Assembly: GCF_009653635.1 (NCBI RefSeq)
Contig: NZ_PPFD01000007.1
Location: 974-64,973, forward strand
Length of the DNA: 64,000 nt
Origin: Endozoicomonas sp. OPT23
GTDB lineage: Bacteria; Pseudomonadota; Gammaproteobacteria; Pseudomonadales; Endozoicomonadaceae
Direction of reading: 5' to 3'
Part shown: piece by piece, positions 51,072 through 60,375 of the stretch
Position numbering within the stretch: the first letter of the stretch is position 1
How the letters are laid out: each line of letters begins with the position of its first letter
Program-made: the position numbers and the translations under genes
Notes under the pieces: model-generated
The model's input: the letters and a program-made list of their open reading frames with translations, nothing else
Told to the model about the DNA's origin: nothing
Database searches by the model: none

Positions 51072-52295
51072 GTGGAACAAGCGGACTTTCAGCAACGCAG
51101 TGATTTTGTGATCGAGCTGGGCAAAGCCTTGCATCAGTTCGGTACAACAGCTTTTCGCCTTGAAGCACATTTAACCAATGTCAGCCATTTCCTTGGTATG
51201 GATGGCTATTTTATGCTTTCCCCTACCATGATGAGTATGGTGCTTTGGCAGGAAGGTTCATCGGTTAAACATAACTACCACATCCGTGTTGAGCCAGGAG
51301 ATCTCGACCTGGGTTCTCTGGCGCAGGCAGACGAACTGGTGGAGGAGCTGGTTTCAGGAAAACTGGCATTAAAAGAAGCGCTCGAACAACTCGAAGCGAT
51401 TAAAAATAAGCCAGAACCCTACTCTGATGGCATGACTCTGCTTGCCTTTGGTTTAACCGGTGGCGCTTTCGCCATGCTGATGGGCACCAGTGTTGCCGAC
51501 ATTATTGCAGCAACCGTAACCAGCCTGCTGGTATTTGGCCTGCTCTATGGAATACAGCGATTTAAACTTAATCCACATATTGTTGAACCAACAGTGGCCA
51601 CTCTTTCGGCAGTATTTGCCAGTGGCTGTGCTTATTTTTACCCGGAAATAAACACTCCGGTTGTCGTACTGTCAGGCATCATTGTTTTTATACCCGGCCT
51701 TTCAATCACCATGGGGCTGAAAGATCTGGCATCAAGACACCTTACTTCCGGAACAGCAAGAGTTATGGACGGCATTATGTGCCTGTTCAAGCTTTATTTT
51801 GGTGCGGTACTGGGTGGTGCGATCGGCAACCTGCTCTGGGGAACCAAAGCCTATGTGTTTACCCCGGGCATTCCCGAGTGGACAGAATGGCTGGCCGTTC
51901 CCCTGCTCTCTTTATCATTGATTATAATTTTCAAAAGCCGGATCAAGGATGCGTTCTGGAGCGTTATGTCTTGTATCACCGCTTATATAGGTAGCCTGAT
52001 TGGTGCCGCATATCTCGGTGATTCTCTAGGCCTCTTTGTCGGGGCTCTATTGGTAGGACTCTACAGCAACATCTATTCAAGAATAACCAACGCACCTTCA
52101 ACCATAGTGCTACTGCACGGCGTAGTATTGCTGGTCCCTGGCAGTAAAGCTTATATTGGACTGAATAAAATGGTATCCGGTGAAACTATTCTGAACTTCC
52201 CCGAGATTGGCACTCAGACCTTTTTGATCTTTATGTCGATTCTGGCCGGTTTGATGTTTGCCAACACTCTACTCCCTTCACGAAAGCCTCTGTAA
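51072..52295 (+). CDS. ThrE-family threonine/serine exporter
   Basis: This 407-residue inner-membrane protein combines the two halves of the ThrE family. A soluble N-terminal part (ELGKALHQFGTTAFRLEAHL, then LSPTMMSMVLW) precedes the first five-helix DUF1212-type block from about residue 120. A second DUF3815-type block starts near residue 275 (LAVPLLSLSLIIIF) and ends with LIFMSILAGLMFANTLL. Fused proteins of about 400 residues are common in bacteria. It starts at GTG 51072 with GGAACGGG just upstream. Family members export small amino acids; the actual substrate here is not known. It stands alone after the tRNA gene. Confidence 0.88.
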   Translation: MEQADFQQRSDFVIELGKALHQFGTTAFRLEAHLTNVSHFLGMDGYFMLSPTMMSMVLWQEGSSVKHNYHIRVEPGDLDLGSLAQADELVEELVSGKLALKEALEQLEAIKNKPEPYSDGMTLLAFGLTGGAFAMLMGTSVADIIAATVTSLLVFGLLYGIQRFKLNPHIVEPTVATLSAVFASGCAYFYPEINTPVVVLSGIIVFIPGLSITMGLKDLASRHLTSGTARVMDGIMCLFKLYFGAVLGGAIGNLLWGTKAYVFTPGIPEWTEWLAVPLLSLSLIIIFKSRIKDAFWSVMSCITAYIGSLIGAAYLGDSLGLFVGALLVGLYSNIYSRITNAPSTIVLLHGVVLLVPGSKAYIGLNKMVSGETILNFPEIGTQTFLIFMSILAGLMFANTLLPSRKPL

Positions 52296-52333
52296 AAGAT
52301 AGACAGTTCTTACTCCCTTCTAACGCCCTCTGT

Positions 52334-52359
52334 CCGGCTGTTAAATTATCAACAGCCGG
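52334..52359 (+). terminator. Stem-loop downstream of the ThrE-like gene
   Basis: CCGGCTGTT and AACAGCCGG form a perfect 9-bp stem around an 8-base loop, starting 39 bases after the exporter stop. The following sequence (TAAACATTT) is only weakly T-rich, so termination strength is uncertain. Confidence 0.5.
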
Positions 52360-52542
52360 TAAACATTTGCTCAATAAAACGACTAAGACCTTGCTATTCA
52401 TAGGGTTATGGCAAATTAAGTAACAAAAACACAGTTAATATCATTGACTTAATTCGTTATTATTACACTGTCGTTTGATTTCATTCACTGGATCAAATCG
52501 GGATCTCTACTTGTATTCTCTACCTTCGGAATCACACCAGAC

Positions 52543-55500
52543 ATGAAAATGCCTGTTTTAATCGTGTTGTCTTTGTTGCTGACTGCCTGCAAAAACGGAG
52601 GTAGTAGTGATCATACATCTTTACCCAACACAGCGAATGAAACCCCACCCATTGCGCCAGTAAATCCATCACCAAAGCCATCATTACCGGATACCGCCGG
52701 ACAACTCGTTACAGCAAGTTTCTGGTCAACAGAGACCTTTGAAGAACTAACATCGGGTCATAACACACCGTTTGACAGTAACGCCAGCCAGGTAGCGGCT
52801 CTGACTAATGATTCTGGCTATATATCACCACTAACGCCAAAGTCTGATGGCTATATTAATGTGTCACTAAAAAATGCGACTGGCGATCCTCGTGTGCACC
52901 ACATCCCACGTGGTTACTTTGGTAATTCCAGCCTGACGTGGAACACTCAAAGTAGCCAATGTAAAACCGTAGACCTATTGATTCGATATACACGGGCCAG
53001 CCGAGGTGGCACCCGACATATTTCAGTCTCTCTTGATGGAAAAGAAGTACTCAAGCAGTTAAACACAGCAAACAACTACAGCTTTACAAGCTTGAAATTG
53101 TCCGGATTGGATATAAAACCTGAAGGATCAGATCTAACCGTTACGACACGTCTTACAACGATCGATGACATCAGAGTCATTTCAGGCTCCTGCACATTTA
53201 TCGATACTGACGGCGATGGTATCTCGGATTTTGATGAAAAACGCCTGAACACTGACCCTAATAATTTTAATGATGGTCAGAATGATACGGACCAGGACGG
53301 CTTCACCAATGCGGAAGAGATCAAATACGGCCTGAACCCTTTGTCTGACCTTGATGGGCCTGATGCTGATACTGACTATGACGGTATCAGTAATAAGGCT
53401 GAGATTGATTTAGGACTGGAAGTGCTCGATCCGGACTGGAAAAAAGATCTGGATGGCGACGGTATGTCAAATTCGGATGAATACCTGAACGACCTGAACT
53501 TGAAAGATGCCAGTGATGCGGAACTCGACCTCGACGGCGACGGCATCACTAACAAGGTTGAAGTCGATTACCATTTCCTAAGCCCTAATGATCCTTCTGA
53601 TGCCTTGAAAGACCAGGATAACGACGGCATCAATAACGGCAATGAAATCAAATATCAGCTGAACCCGGAAGACCCTGATGATGCGATAGAAGATGCTGAT
53701 AGTGACGGCCTGAGCAACAAGGATGAAATCAATAATGGCCTGAAACCATTTGATGGCAGTGATGCAGATCTGGATAACGATGGTGATGGTTACAGTAACC
53801 GGAAAGAAGTCGCCTATAAGATGAACCCCAACGATGCCTCTGACATCAATGGCGATAACGATTTCGACGGTATCATTAATAAAAATGAAATCATCCACGG
53901 ACTGGATCCAAACAATGCCAATGATGCATTGCAGGACAATGACAAGGATGGATTAAACAATAAGACCGAAATTAATCACGGCCTTGATCCCAACGACCCA
54001 AACGACGCTGGTCAGGATCGTGATGGTGATGGGAAGAGCAACCGGGAGGAAATTGAGCAGGGTCTGGACCTGGATGTTCCGAATATTCCTGAAACAGACA
54101 GTGATGGAGATGGCGTCACTGATGTAGATGAAATCGCCAACGGCACAAACCCCAGAGATGATCAGCTGCAAGCGCCTGACACTTTTTCTGCAGAAGTCTC
54201 CGATGGCTCAAAATCTGTCACAGTGAACCTGGAGCGTTACAGCATTCGTCAAAAAGGTTTTGGTGTTTTTCTTTACGACAAGAGTGCGGATAAAACCATT
54301 CGCAGCTACGGCAGAGCACCTGAAGTTAGAACTTACCGAGGTAAGGTCGAAGGTGTTGTGGATTCCAATGTGCTGGCCACACTGACACCATCAGGACGAC
54401 TGTTTTACAGTATTTATTATGGTGCCGAATACGCCGCTAAAGGGGCTGATGCAGCCATCATCAATAGTGAAGTTCTGCTGAAGGAGTATAAGGCAGTGGA
54501 TGGCAAACCGTCCGTTGCTGACTTTCAGATGGGGTTAACCCAAAACCTGACAGCCGTTTCTTTTGAATCCAACGGTACTGAAACAAGACTGCATCGACCG
54601 GTTAATGGTGACCAGTTTCACCTATTTAATTATCCGGCAGGTGTTCAGGTTTCTTATCAAGGATTGAATGGCCCCGCCGGCGGCTCGATTGAAGAAGCTG
54701 TCGCTTTTGCAGAGCATCAAATGAACTTGCTGGATTATGGGCACAGCCGACAGTTCTTTCACCGTGTAAGCATGTCAGATCTTGTGATTGAACTCTCTGA
54801 GCCTGATCGCAGAATTAATGATGATGGCACAAGCAAAGCTATTCCAACCGGAAACTGGGGCGCAACCCAGAGCTTTTGGGGAGAACGCCGTAAGAGTAAT
54901 TACTTCTACACTCAGTTTCATTGGGCAGCCCCTAACCGTTCCTATGGCGTAGCCAATGGCTCAAGAGCTGTTTGTACGCCAAGCTGGGGGAGTATCTGGT
55001 GCCTTCAACATGAAGTCGGGCATAACAGAGGCTGCAAGCACGAATGTTCACCCGAAATATACTCTGGCATAAATGCCATGAATGCTGGTGGCAATCCAGC
55101 ATCTGCCACCGTCGTACATAAGCGGGAATCGCTGAAACGCGTTGAAATCAAAACGATGGCCGGTAAACAACAACTCAGAGACCTGCAGATTGTTGCCAGT
55201 GACTGGCCTACCCCGCCTTCAACCGCAGCAGATCATATCAGTACCTACAGAGATGCGCCTGTTGTTATCGATGTACTTGCAAACGACTACGACCCCAATA
55301 ATGACCCTATCACTCTTGAAAAAGTGGTTATTGAAAAAGGAAAAGGGCGCTTCACAGTAACAGCAGAAAACAAACTGCTTTATGCACCACCAAAGGGCTA
55401 TATCGGTCTGGTTGAAGCTTATTACGTAGCAAAAGACACCAGTGGTATGACCAGTCGGGGAGTTTTGCACCTCAATGTTGAAACCTCAGAACTGGGCAGT

Positions 55501-56556
55501 TTTTACTCTGTTGATGAAATGGAAGGTAAAATTGCCAGAGATAATATATCCGGTCGCAACCTGCTGATGGACGACTGGGCCTATAAAGGCCACAGAAATA
55601 AAGTCTTTCCTGATTTTGGCAGTCACAGTGTTGCCGGAGTGTTGGGACAAGGTGCAAGACACAGCTTGATTCAGAAGGATTTATTCAACCAGAATGAAGT
55701 CTCCCCCCACCTATGGGAAGTCAACAACCTTGGTTTCACCGTATCTCTCTGGTTTAAACACGACGGTTCCGACAAAACCAAAGAGCTGGCCTCCAGAGGT
55801 CGTGACCGCCGCCTTGGCTGGAATGCCGATGGCTGGTATATCTACATTACAGGTAATGACATTCTACTTGGCCTGAACGATAAGAATATGCTCACCAGGT
55901 CAGAAAACCTGACTCTGAATTCAACGGTGCTCGAACCGGATCAGAAACTGACACTGAACGATGGCAACTGGCACCATATCGCTATGACTATTGACTGGCA
56001 GAACAAGATGTTCACAGGTTATGTAGACGGTGAATCCTATCTGTCAGCCCCAATTCCAGAGAATTTCAGTACGGTCAGTACGTCAGGCACCAGCAGAACC
56101 TATAGAAGAGGCAATTTTGCTCAGGCAGGTTTGGAACCTATAGATTACGGTACTAATGAAAACGAAGGTGTCGATCAGATTATCGTTTCTCATAAGGCCA
56201 TGACCGCTGAACAAATCAGGAAGCTATTCCAGCACAGATACCCCGCTATTGGCCCTGTTCCTTTTAATGGCCAGTCTGTGAGTTTTGCTGCCGTCGATCA
56301 GCTTGAATGGCACATCAGTGGTGTTGCAGCCAACAATAATAACGCCAGACGTTTTCATGTGTATCTGGATACCGACAGCAGTAAAGTCGCTGCAAGAGAT
56401 AAACAGTCCAGAGTGACCACACTGGAAGAACTCCAACCGATTATGGTGTCGTTATCTGATACGGAGCAGGCTTACTATTGGGCTGTTGATATTGAGCTGA
56501 AGGATGATTCTGTTATTAATGGCGATGTCTGGAGTTTTATAAACAAAACCGAGTAA
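52543..56556 (+). CDS. Lipoprotein metzincin metalloprotease with TSP3 repeats and LamG domain
   Basis: This 1,337-residue protein has a lipoprotein signal (VLSLLLTAC, Cys at about residue 16) and should be tethered to the outer membrane. Residues 220-545 contain about twelve 27-residue repeats of the form DxDxDG-(I/L)xNxxE, thrombospondin type 3-like calcium sites. The catalytic motif HEVGHNRGCKH at 823-833 is a full metzincin HExxHxxGxxH zinc site, and INAMNAGG about 25 residues later is the Met-turn. A cadherin/VCBS-like segment follows (PVVIDVLANDYDPNNDPIT), then a LamG-like domain (LNDGNWHHIAMTIDW) and a C-terminal beta domain. It is secreted and calcium-dependent, probably cleaving host or matrix protein. 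It is a single gene with its own terminator. Confidence 0.85.
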   Translation: MKMPVLIVLSLLLTACKNGGSSDHTSLPNTANETPPIAPVNPSPKPSLPDTAGQLVTASFWSTETFEELTSGHNTPFDSNASQVAALTNDSGYISPLTPKSDGYINVSLKNATGDPRVHHIPRGYFGNSSLTWNTQSSQCKTVDLLIRYTRASRGGTRHISVSLDGKEVLKQLNTANNYSFTSLKLSGLDIKPEGSDLTVTTRLTTIDDIRVISGSCTFIDTDGDGISDFDEKRLNTDPNNFNDGQNDTDQDGFTNAEEIKYGLNPLSDLDGPDADTDYDGISNKAEIDLGLEVLDPDWKKDLDGDGMSNSDEYLNDLNLKDASDAELDLDGDGITNKVEVDYHFLSPNDPSDALKDQDNDGINNGNEIKYQLNPEDPDDAIEDADSDGLSNKDEINNGLKPFDGSDADLDNDGDGYSNRKEVAYKMNPNDASDINGDNDFDGIINKNEIIHGLDPNNANDALQDNDKDGLNNKTEINHGLDPNDPNDAGQDRDGDGKSNREEIEQGLDLDVPNIPETDSDGDGVTDVDEIANGTNPRDDQLQAPDTFSAEVSDGSKSVTVNLERYSIRQKGFGVFLYDKSADKTIRSYGRAPEVRTYRGKVEGVVDSNVLATLTPSGRLFYSIYYGAEYAAKGADAAIINSEVLLKEYKAVDGKPSVADFQMGLTQNLTAVSFESNGTETRLHRPVNGDQFHLFNYPAGVQVSYQGLNGPAGGSIEEAVAFAEHQMNLLDYGHSRQFFHRVSMSDLVIELSEPDRRINDDGTSKAIPTGNWGATQSFWGERRKSNYFYTQFHWAAPNRSYGVANGSRAVCTPSWGSIWCLQHEVGHNRGCKHECSPEIYSGINAMNAGGNPASATVVHKRESLKRVEIKTMAGKQQLRDLQIVASDWPTPPSTAADHISTYRDAPVVIDVLANDYDPNNDPITLEKVVIEKGKGRFTVTAENKLLYAPPKGYIGLVEAYYVAKDTSGMTSRGVLHLNVETSELGSFYSVDEMEGKIARDNISGRNLLMDDWAYKGHRNKVFPDFGSHSVAGVLGQGARHSLIQKDLFNQNEVSPHLWEVNNLGFTVSLWFKHDGSDKTKELASRGRDRRLGWNADGWYIYITGNDILLGLNDKNMLTRSENLTLNSTVLEPDQKLTLNDGNWHHIAMTIDWQNKMFTGYVDGESYLSAPIPENFSTVSTSGTSRTYRRGNFAQAGLEPIDYGTNENEGVDQIIVSHKAMTAEQIRKLFQHRYPAIGPVPFNGQSVSFAAVDQLEWHISGVAANNNNARRFHVYLDTDSSKVAARDKQSRVTTLEELQPIMVSLSDTEQAYYWAVDIELKDDSVINGDVWSFINKTE

Positions 56557-56580
56557 GTCTTAAGTAGTTCTTTAAAACAA

Positions 56581-56614
56581 AAAACGGGGATCAGAAAAAA
56601 CTGATCCCCGTTTT
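56581..56614. terminator. Bidirectional rho-independent terminator
   Basis: AAAACGGGGATCAG and CTGATCCCCGTTTT form a perfect 14-base inverted repeat around an A6 loop. Outer A- and T-runs on the two sides give a U-tract in both directions. It sits in the 80-base gap between the convergent metalloprotease and yiaY genes and should end both transcripts. Confidence 0.92.
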
Positions 56615-56636
56615 CATTGTATCTGTAAAACAGTGA

Positions 56637-57788
56637 TTACATCGCTGCTGCGAAAATCGCGGTAATCTCTTCAGGAGTCGCCTGCTTAGGGTTGGTAAAA
56701 CCACAAGCATCTTTCAGGGCGTTTTCAGTCAGGATTGGGAAGTCATCAGCCTTCACACCCAGAACTTCCAGACCCGCAGGGATATCGATTTTGGCAGACA
56801 GAACCTTGATCGCTTCGATCGCTTTTTCAGCGCCTTCCTGAGCAGTCAGACCAGCAACATCAACACCCATGGCAGTTGCTACGTGAGCCAGACGCTCCGG
56901 GCAAACTTGTGCGTTGTAAGTCTGAACATGAGGCAACAGGATAGCGTTGCAAACACCGTGTGGCAGGTCGTAGAAACCACCCAGCTGATGCGCCATAGCG
57001 TGTACATAGCCCAGAGAAGCATTATTGAATGCCATACCCGCCAGCAGCTGAGCGTAAGCCATGTTTTCACGAGCTTCCAGGTCGTTACCGTCAGCAACGG
57101 CTGCTTCCAGGTTGTCACGGATCAGTTCAATGGCCTTGATCGCGCAGCAGTCAGTAACCGGAGTCGCAATAGTAGAAACGTAAGCTTCAACCGCGTGAGT
57201 CAGAGCATCCATACCGGTAGCTGCAGTCAGAGACTTAGGCATACCAACCATCAGCGCAGGGTCGTTTACAGACATCAGCGGTGTAGTGTTCTTGTCAACG
57301 ATCGCCATTTTTACGTGACGCTCTTCATCAGTGATGATGCAGAAGCGAGTAATTTCACTGGCAGTACCGGCAGTCGTGTTTACTGCAACCAATGGGAATT
57401 GAGGCTTCTCGGAAACATCAACACCTTCGTAGTCACGGATGTTGCCACCGTTAGCCGCAACAATAGCGATACCTTTGGCGCAATCGTGTGGAGAACCACC
57501 GCCCAGGGAAATAACAAAGTCACACTGACCTTCGTTCAGCAGTTTCAGACCGGCTTCTACGTTACCACAGGTTGGGTTAGGCTGTGTGCCATCAAAGATA
57601 ACCGCTTCAATACCTTTAGCGCCCATCTTTTCAACAACGGAGCCAACCAGACCTACTTCAACCAGCACTTTGTCAGTCACAATCAGGGCTTTTTTGTATC
57701 CCAGCTTGCAGATATCAATGATTGCTTCTTCCAGACAGCCACTACCCATCTGGTTAACCTGAGGCATAAAGAATTTCATTGCAGACAT
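56637..57788 (-). CDS. yiaY: Iron-containing alcohol dehydrogenase, YiaY/AdhB type
   Basis: This 383-residue group III, Fe-dependent alcohol dehydrogenase is very similar throughout to E. coli YiaY and Zymomonas AdhB as I recall them. The NAD-binding motif [11 protein letters not shown] is near residue 97, [10 protein letters not shown]-like [13 protein letters not shown] follows, and the iron-site region carries [20 protein letters not shown] and [13 protein letters not shown]. Length is normal and no key residue is missing. It would interconvert short primary alcohols and aldehydes with NAD in the cytoplasm. It is monocistronic, with a long 5' region shared with the divergent exporter gene at 58222. 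Confidence 0.93.
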   Translation of the reverse strand: MSAMKFFMPQVNQMGSGCLEEAIIDICKLGYKKALIVTDKVLVEVGLVGSVVEKMGAKGIEAVIFDGTQPNPTCGNVEAGLKLLNEGQCDFVISLGGGSPHDCAKGIAIVAANGGNIRDYEGVDVSEKPQFPLVAVNTTAGTASEITRFCIITDEERHVKMAIVDKNTTPLMSVNDPALMVGMPKSLTAATGMDALTHAVEAYVSTIATPVTDCCAIKAIELIRDNLEAAVADGNDLEARENMAYAQLLAGMAFNNASLGYVHAMAHQLGGFYDLPHGVCNAILLPHVQTYNAQVCPERLAHVATAMGVDVAGLTAQEGAEKAIEAIKVLSAKIDIPAGLEVLGVKADDFPILTENALKDACGFTNPKQATPEEITAIFAAAM

Positions 57789-58030
57789 AATCTTACTCGC
57801 AATCCATTAATTAATAATAAGCCTCTTGATTGATGATCAAGATGACGACTTGAAATCAGTTGATGGTTGTAAGTTACGCCTTTTAACAAAAGCCTGTAAT
57901 TGACCTGAGTCATTATTTAACTTGTTTACAATTTAACAACAATGAAGATCATAATTAAACAAGCGCACATTCAAAATTCAAGAAAAAGCATTCTATAAAA
58001 ACAAACATCATTAAAGTAACAAAGAAAAGA

Positions 58031-58080
58031 TAATCAGTACTGTTAACAAATATGTTGATACTTGTTAACAGTACTGATTA
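58031..58080. repeat. Perfect 19-bp inverted repeat between divergent genes
   Basis: TAATCAGTACTGTTAACAA (58031-58049) recurs inverted at 58062-58080 around a 12-base spacer. It lies in the 433-base gap 57789-58221 between divergent yiaY and the cassette 2 exporter. It contains GTTAAC sites and could be an operator or a leader hairpin for either gene; no U-tract follows, so it is not a clear terminator. The rest of the gap is AT-rich and holds no gene. Confidence 0.6.
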
Positions 58081-58221
58081 TTACTCTTCGCATCGATACA
58101 GTTCTATAAAAGCCCTCAACTCACTCTCCGTTGAATGCCTTCATGCTATAAGATGAATATTTATTCATATAAATAAATTTGAATTTTACACTCCTTTTGC
58201 TGTCTCAAATACATCGTCCCA

Positions 58222-60375
58222 ATGACCGACCATCAGCCCATGAACCAGCCTACCCCAGACAGTGGCCTTTATTGCCTGGTATTAATGTTGCAATACCTGG
58301 AACAGACCGTTGACCCACAAGCCATCTGGCATGAATTTGCAGATACAGACGGCCGCCTGAACACTATTGCCATGCTCAGAGCCGCCAAGCAGCTCGGGGT
58401 TAAAGCCCGGCAAGTAAAAATCAAACCAGCCCGTCTGGCCAAATACACTTATCCCTTGATTGCACGGGATGAAGAAAGAGACGAATACTTCATTATTGCT
58501 GCCGTACAGGACGATTTTGCTCTGGTTCAAAAAGTCGGTGAACGTCCCGTCAAGATACCTTTGGGTGAGCTGTGGCAACTCTGGCAGGGGCACGCCATTC
58601 TTATGACTCACCGGTCATCCATGGTTGGGGACAAACGTCGTTTTGATCTGTCCTGGTTTATTCCGGTTATTGTTAAATACCGCAAGGTTCTCAGGGAAAT
58701 CCTGCTCGCCTCACTTGCCTTGCAAATCTTTGCGCTACTGACCCCTATCGTCTTTCAGGTGGTCATGGACAAGGTGCTGGTTCACCACGCCTTAATGACA
58801 CTGGATGTGCTGGCTGCGGGGCTGTTCCTCATTATTCTTTTTGAAGTCACCCTTGAAGGTCTTCGCTCTTATCTGTTCACCCACACAACCAGCAAGATGG
58901 ATATTGAACTGGGCTGCAATCTCTTTGATCACTTGATGAAACTGCCCTTATCCTTCTTTCAGTCTCGTCCTGTAGGCCAGATCGTTCAGCGCGTTCGGGA
59001 ACTGGAAAACATCAGGGCCTTTCTAACGGGCAACACCTTAACCGTATTGCTCGATATCCTGTTCAGCTTTGTCTTCTTTGGTGTGATGTTCCTCTACTCA
59101 CCGACCCTGACCTGGGTGGTGATTGCCTCTATTCCTTTCTATGTGTTGATTTCGGTGCTGGTCACACCGGAAATACGCCGTCGAACCGAAGAGCGCTTTC
59201 AACGCGGTGCTGCCTCACAGTCATTCTTAACCGAATCCCTGAGCGGCATAGAAACCCTGAAGACCATGGCGGTTGAACCCAGAATCAAACAGCGCTGGGA
59301 AGAGCAACTATCTGCTTATGTGAAAGCAACCTATCGCAGCAGTATTCTCGGCATCTATGGCGGCCAGTCTGTACAGTTGGTCAGCAAGTTTGTCACCATG
59401 TTGCTGATGTGGATGGGTGCCATGCAGGTTATTGACGGCAATATGACCGTAGGTGAATTGATTGCCTTTAATATGTTTTCCGGTCAGGTGGCTGCGCCTA
59501 TTCTGAGGCTGGCTCAACTCTGGCAGGAATTTCTGCAATTTCGCGTGTCTATGGAAAAGCTTGGAGATCTGTTAAATACCCGTACTGAACCTCAGCAAGG
59601 TTTAAATCGCCCTGCTTTACCAGCCATTGAGGGTGACATTGAGTTTCGTCAGGTCAGCTTTCGCTATGCGCCAGACCGTCCTGAAGCACTTCGCCAGTTA
59701 AATCTTCATATTCCTGCAGGTCAGACAATAGGCGTCGCCGGGCTTTCAGGTTCCGGGAAATCGACACTCATGAAGTTGATTCAACGTCTTTATATTCCTG
59801 AACAGGGCCGTGTATATATCGATGGCAACGACCTGACCCTGCTCGACCCTGCCTGGCTGAGACGACAGATCGGTGTTGTTATGCAGGAGAATGTACTGTT
59901 TAACCGAACGGTTCACGAAAATATTGCACTGGCTAAACCTTCAGCGTCCATGGATGAAGTCATAGAGGCTGCAAAACTGGCTGGTGCTCATGAGTTTATT
60001 CTGGAACTGCCTCACGGTTACAACACTGAGCTGGGCGAACGAGGCATTGGCCTGTCTGGCGGACAGTGTCAGCGCGTTGCAATCGCCCGAGCCATTCTAA
60101 CCAACCCACGCATTCTGATATTTGATGAAGCGACTTCAGCTCTGGATTATGAGTCTGAACGCATTATTCAACAGAACATGAAAAGTATCTGCAAAGGGCG
60201 AACAGTATTGGTCATTGCCCACCGACTGTCTGCTATTCGTAACTGCGACACTATTGCCGTGCTCGATAAAGGCATACTGGTGGAACAAGGCAATCATGAT
60301 GAACTGATCAAAACCGATGGCCGTTACGCCTCACTCTGGAAACTGCAGTCTGGCGGAGACAACAACAATGTTTGA
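58222..60375 (+). CDS. HlyB-type type I secretion ABC transporter, cassette 2
   Basis: This 717-residue exporter is the paralogue of the gene at 12656, with the same order of parts. A C39-like domain has TPDSGLYC in place of a catalytic Cys site, and the six-helix membrane domain begins near residue 160. The ATPase has Walker A GLSGSGKST, signature LSGGQCQR, Walker B LIFDEATSALD and a switch His in VIAHR. The two paralogues are almost identical over much of the membrane and nucleotide-binding domains and diverge mainly in the N-terminal substrate-docking domain. This suggests duplication followed by change in substrate choice. It overlaps the adaptor gene by 8 bases. It should export the giant protein whose 3' end is at 63287-64000. 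Confidence 0.92.
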   Translation: MTDHQPMNQPTPDSGLYCLVLMLQYLEQTVDPQAIWHEFADTDGRLNTIAMLRAAKQLGVKARQVKIKPARLAKYTYPLIARDEERDEYFIIAAVQDDFALVQKVGERPVKIPLGELWQLWQGHAILMTHRSSMVGDKRRFDLSWFIPVIVKYRKVLREILLASLALQIFALLTPIVFQVVMDKVLVHHALMTLDVLAAGLFLIILFEVTLEGLRSYLFTHTTSKMDIELGCNLFDHLMKLPLSFFQSRPVGQIVQRVRELENIRAFLTGNTLTVLLDILFSFVFFGVMFLYSPTLTWVVIASIPFYVLISVLVTPEIRRRTEERFQRGAASQSFLTESLSGIETLKTMAVEPRIKQRWEEQLSAYVKATYRSSILGIYGGQSVQLVSKFVTMLLMWMGAMQVIDGNMTVGELIAFNMFSGQVAAPILRLAQLWQEFLQFRVSMEKLGDLLNTRTEPQQGLNRPALPAIEGDIEFRQVSFRYAPDRPEALRQLNLHIPAGQTIGVAGLSGSGKSTLMKLIQRLYIPEQGRVYIDGNDLTLLDPAWLRRQIGVVMQENVLFNRTVHENIALAKPSASMDEVIEAAKLAGAHEFILELPHGYNTELGERGIGLSGGQCQRVAIARAILTNPRILIFDEATSALDYESERIIQQNMKSICKGRTVLVIAHRLSAIRNCDTIAVLDKGILVEQGNHDELIKTDGRYASLWKLQSGGDNNNV

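Noticed and set aside
53578-54171. Hydrophobic-looking minus-strand frames opposite the TSP3 repeats
   Set aside because: They are the complement of repeated GAT/GAC-rich codons, which read as Ile/Val-rich protein; they are not genes.
56883-57833. 316-codon frame on the plus strand
   Set aside because: It lies antisense within the well-recognised yiaY gene, has no family resemblance and is explained by codon bias of the opposite strand.
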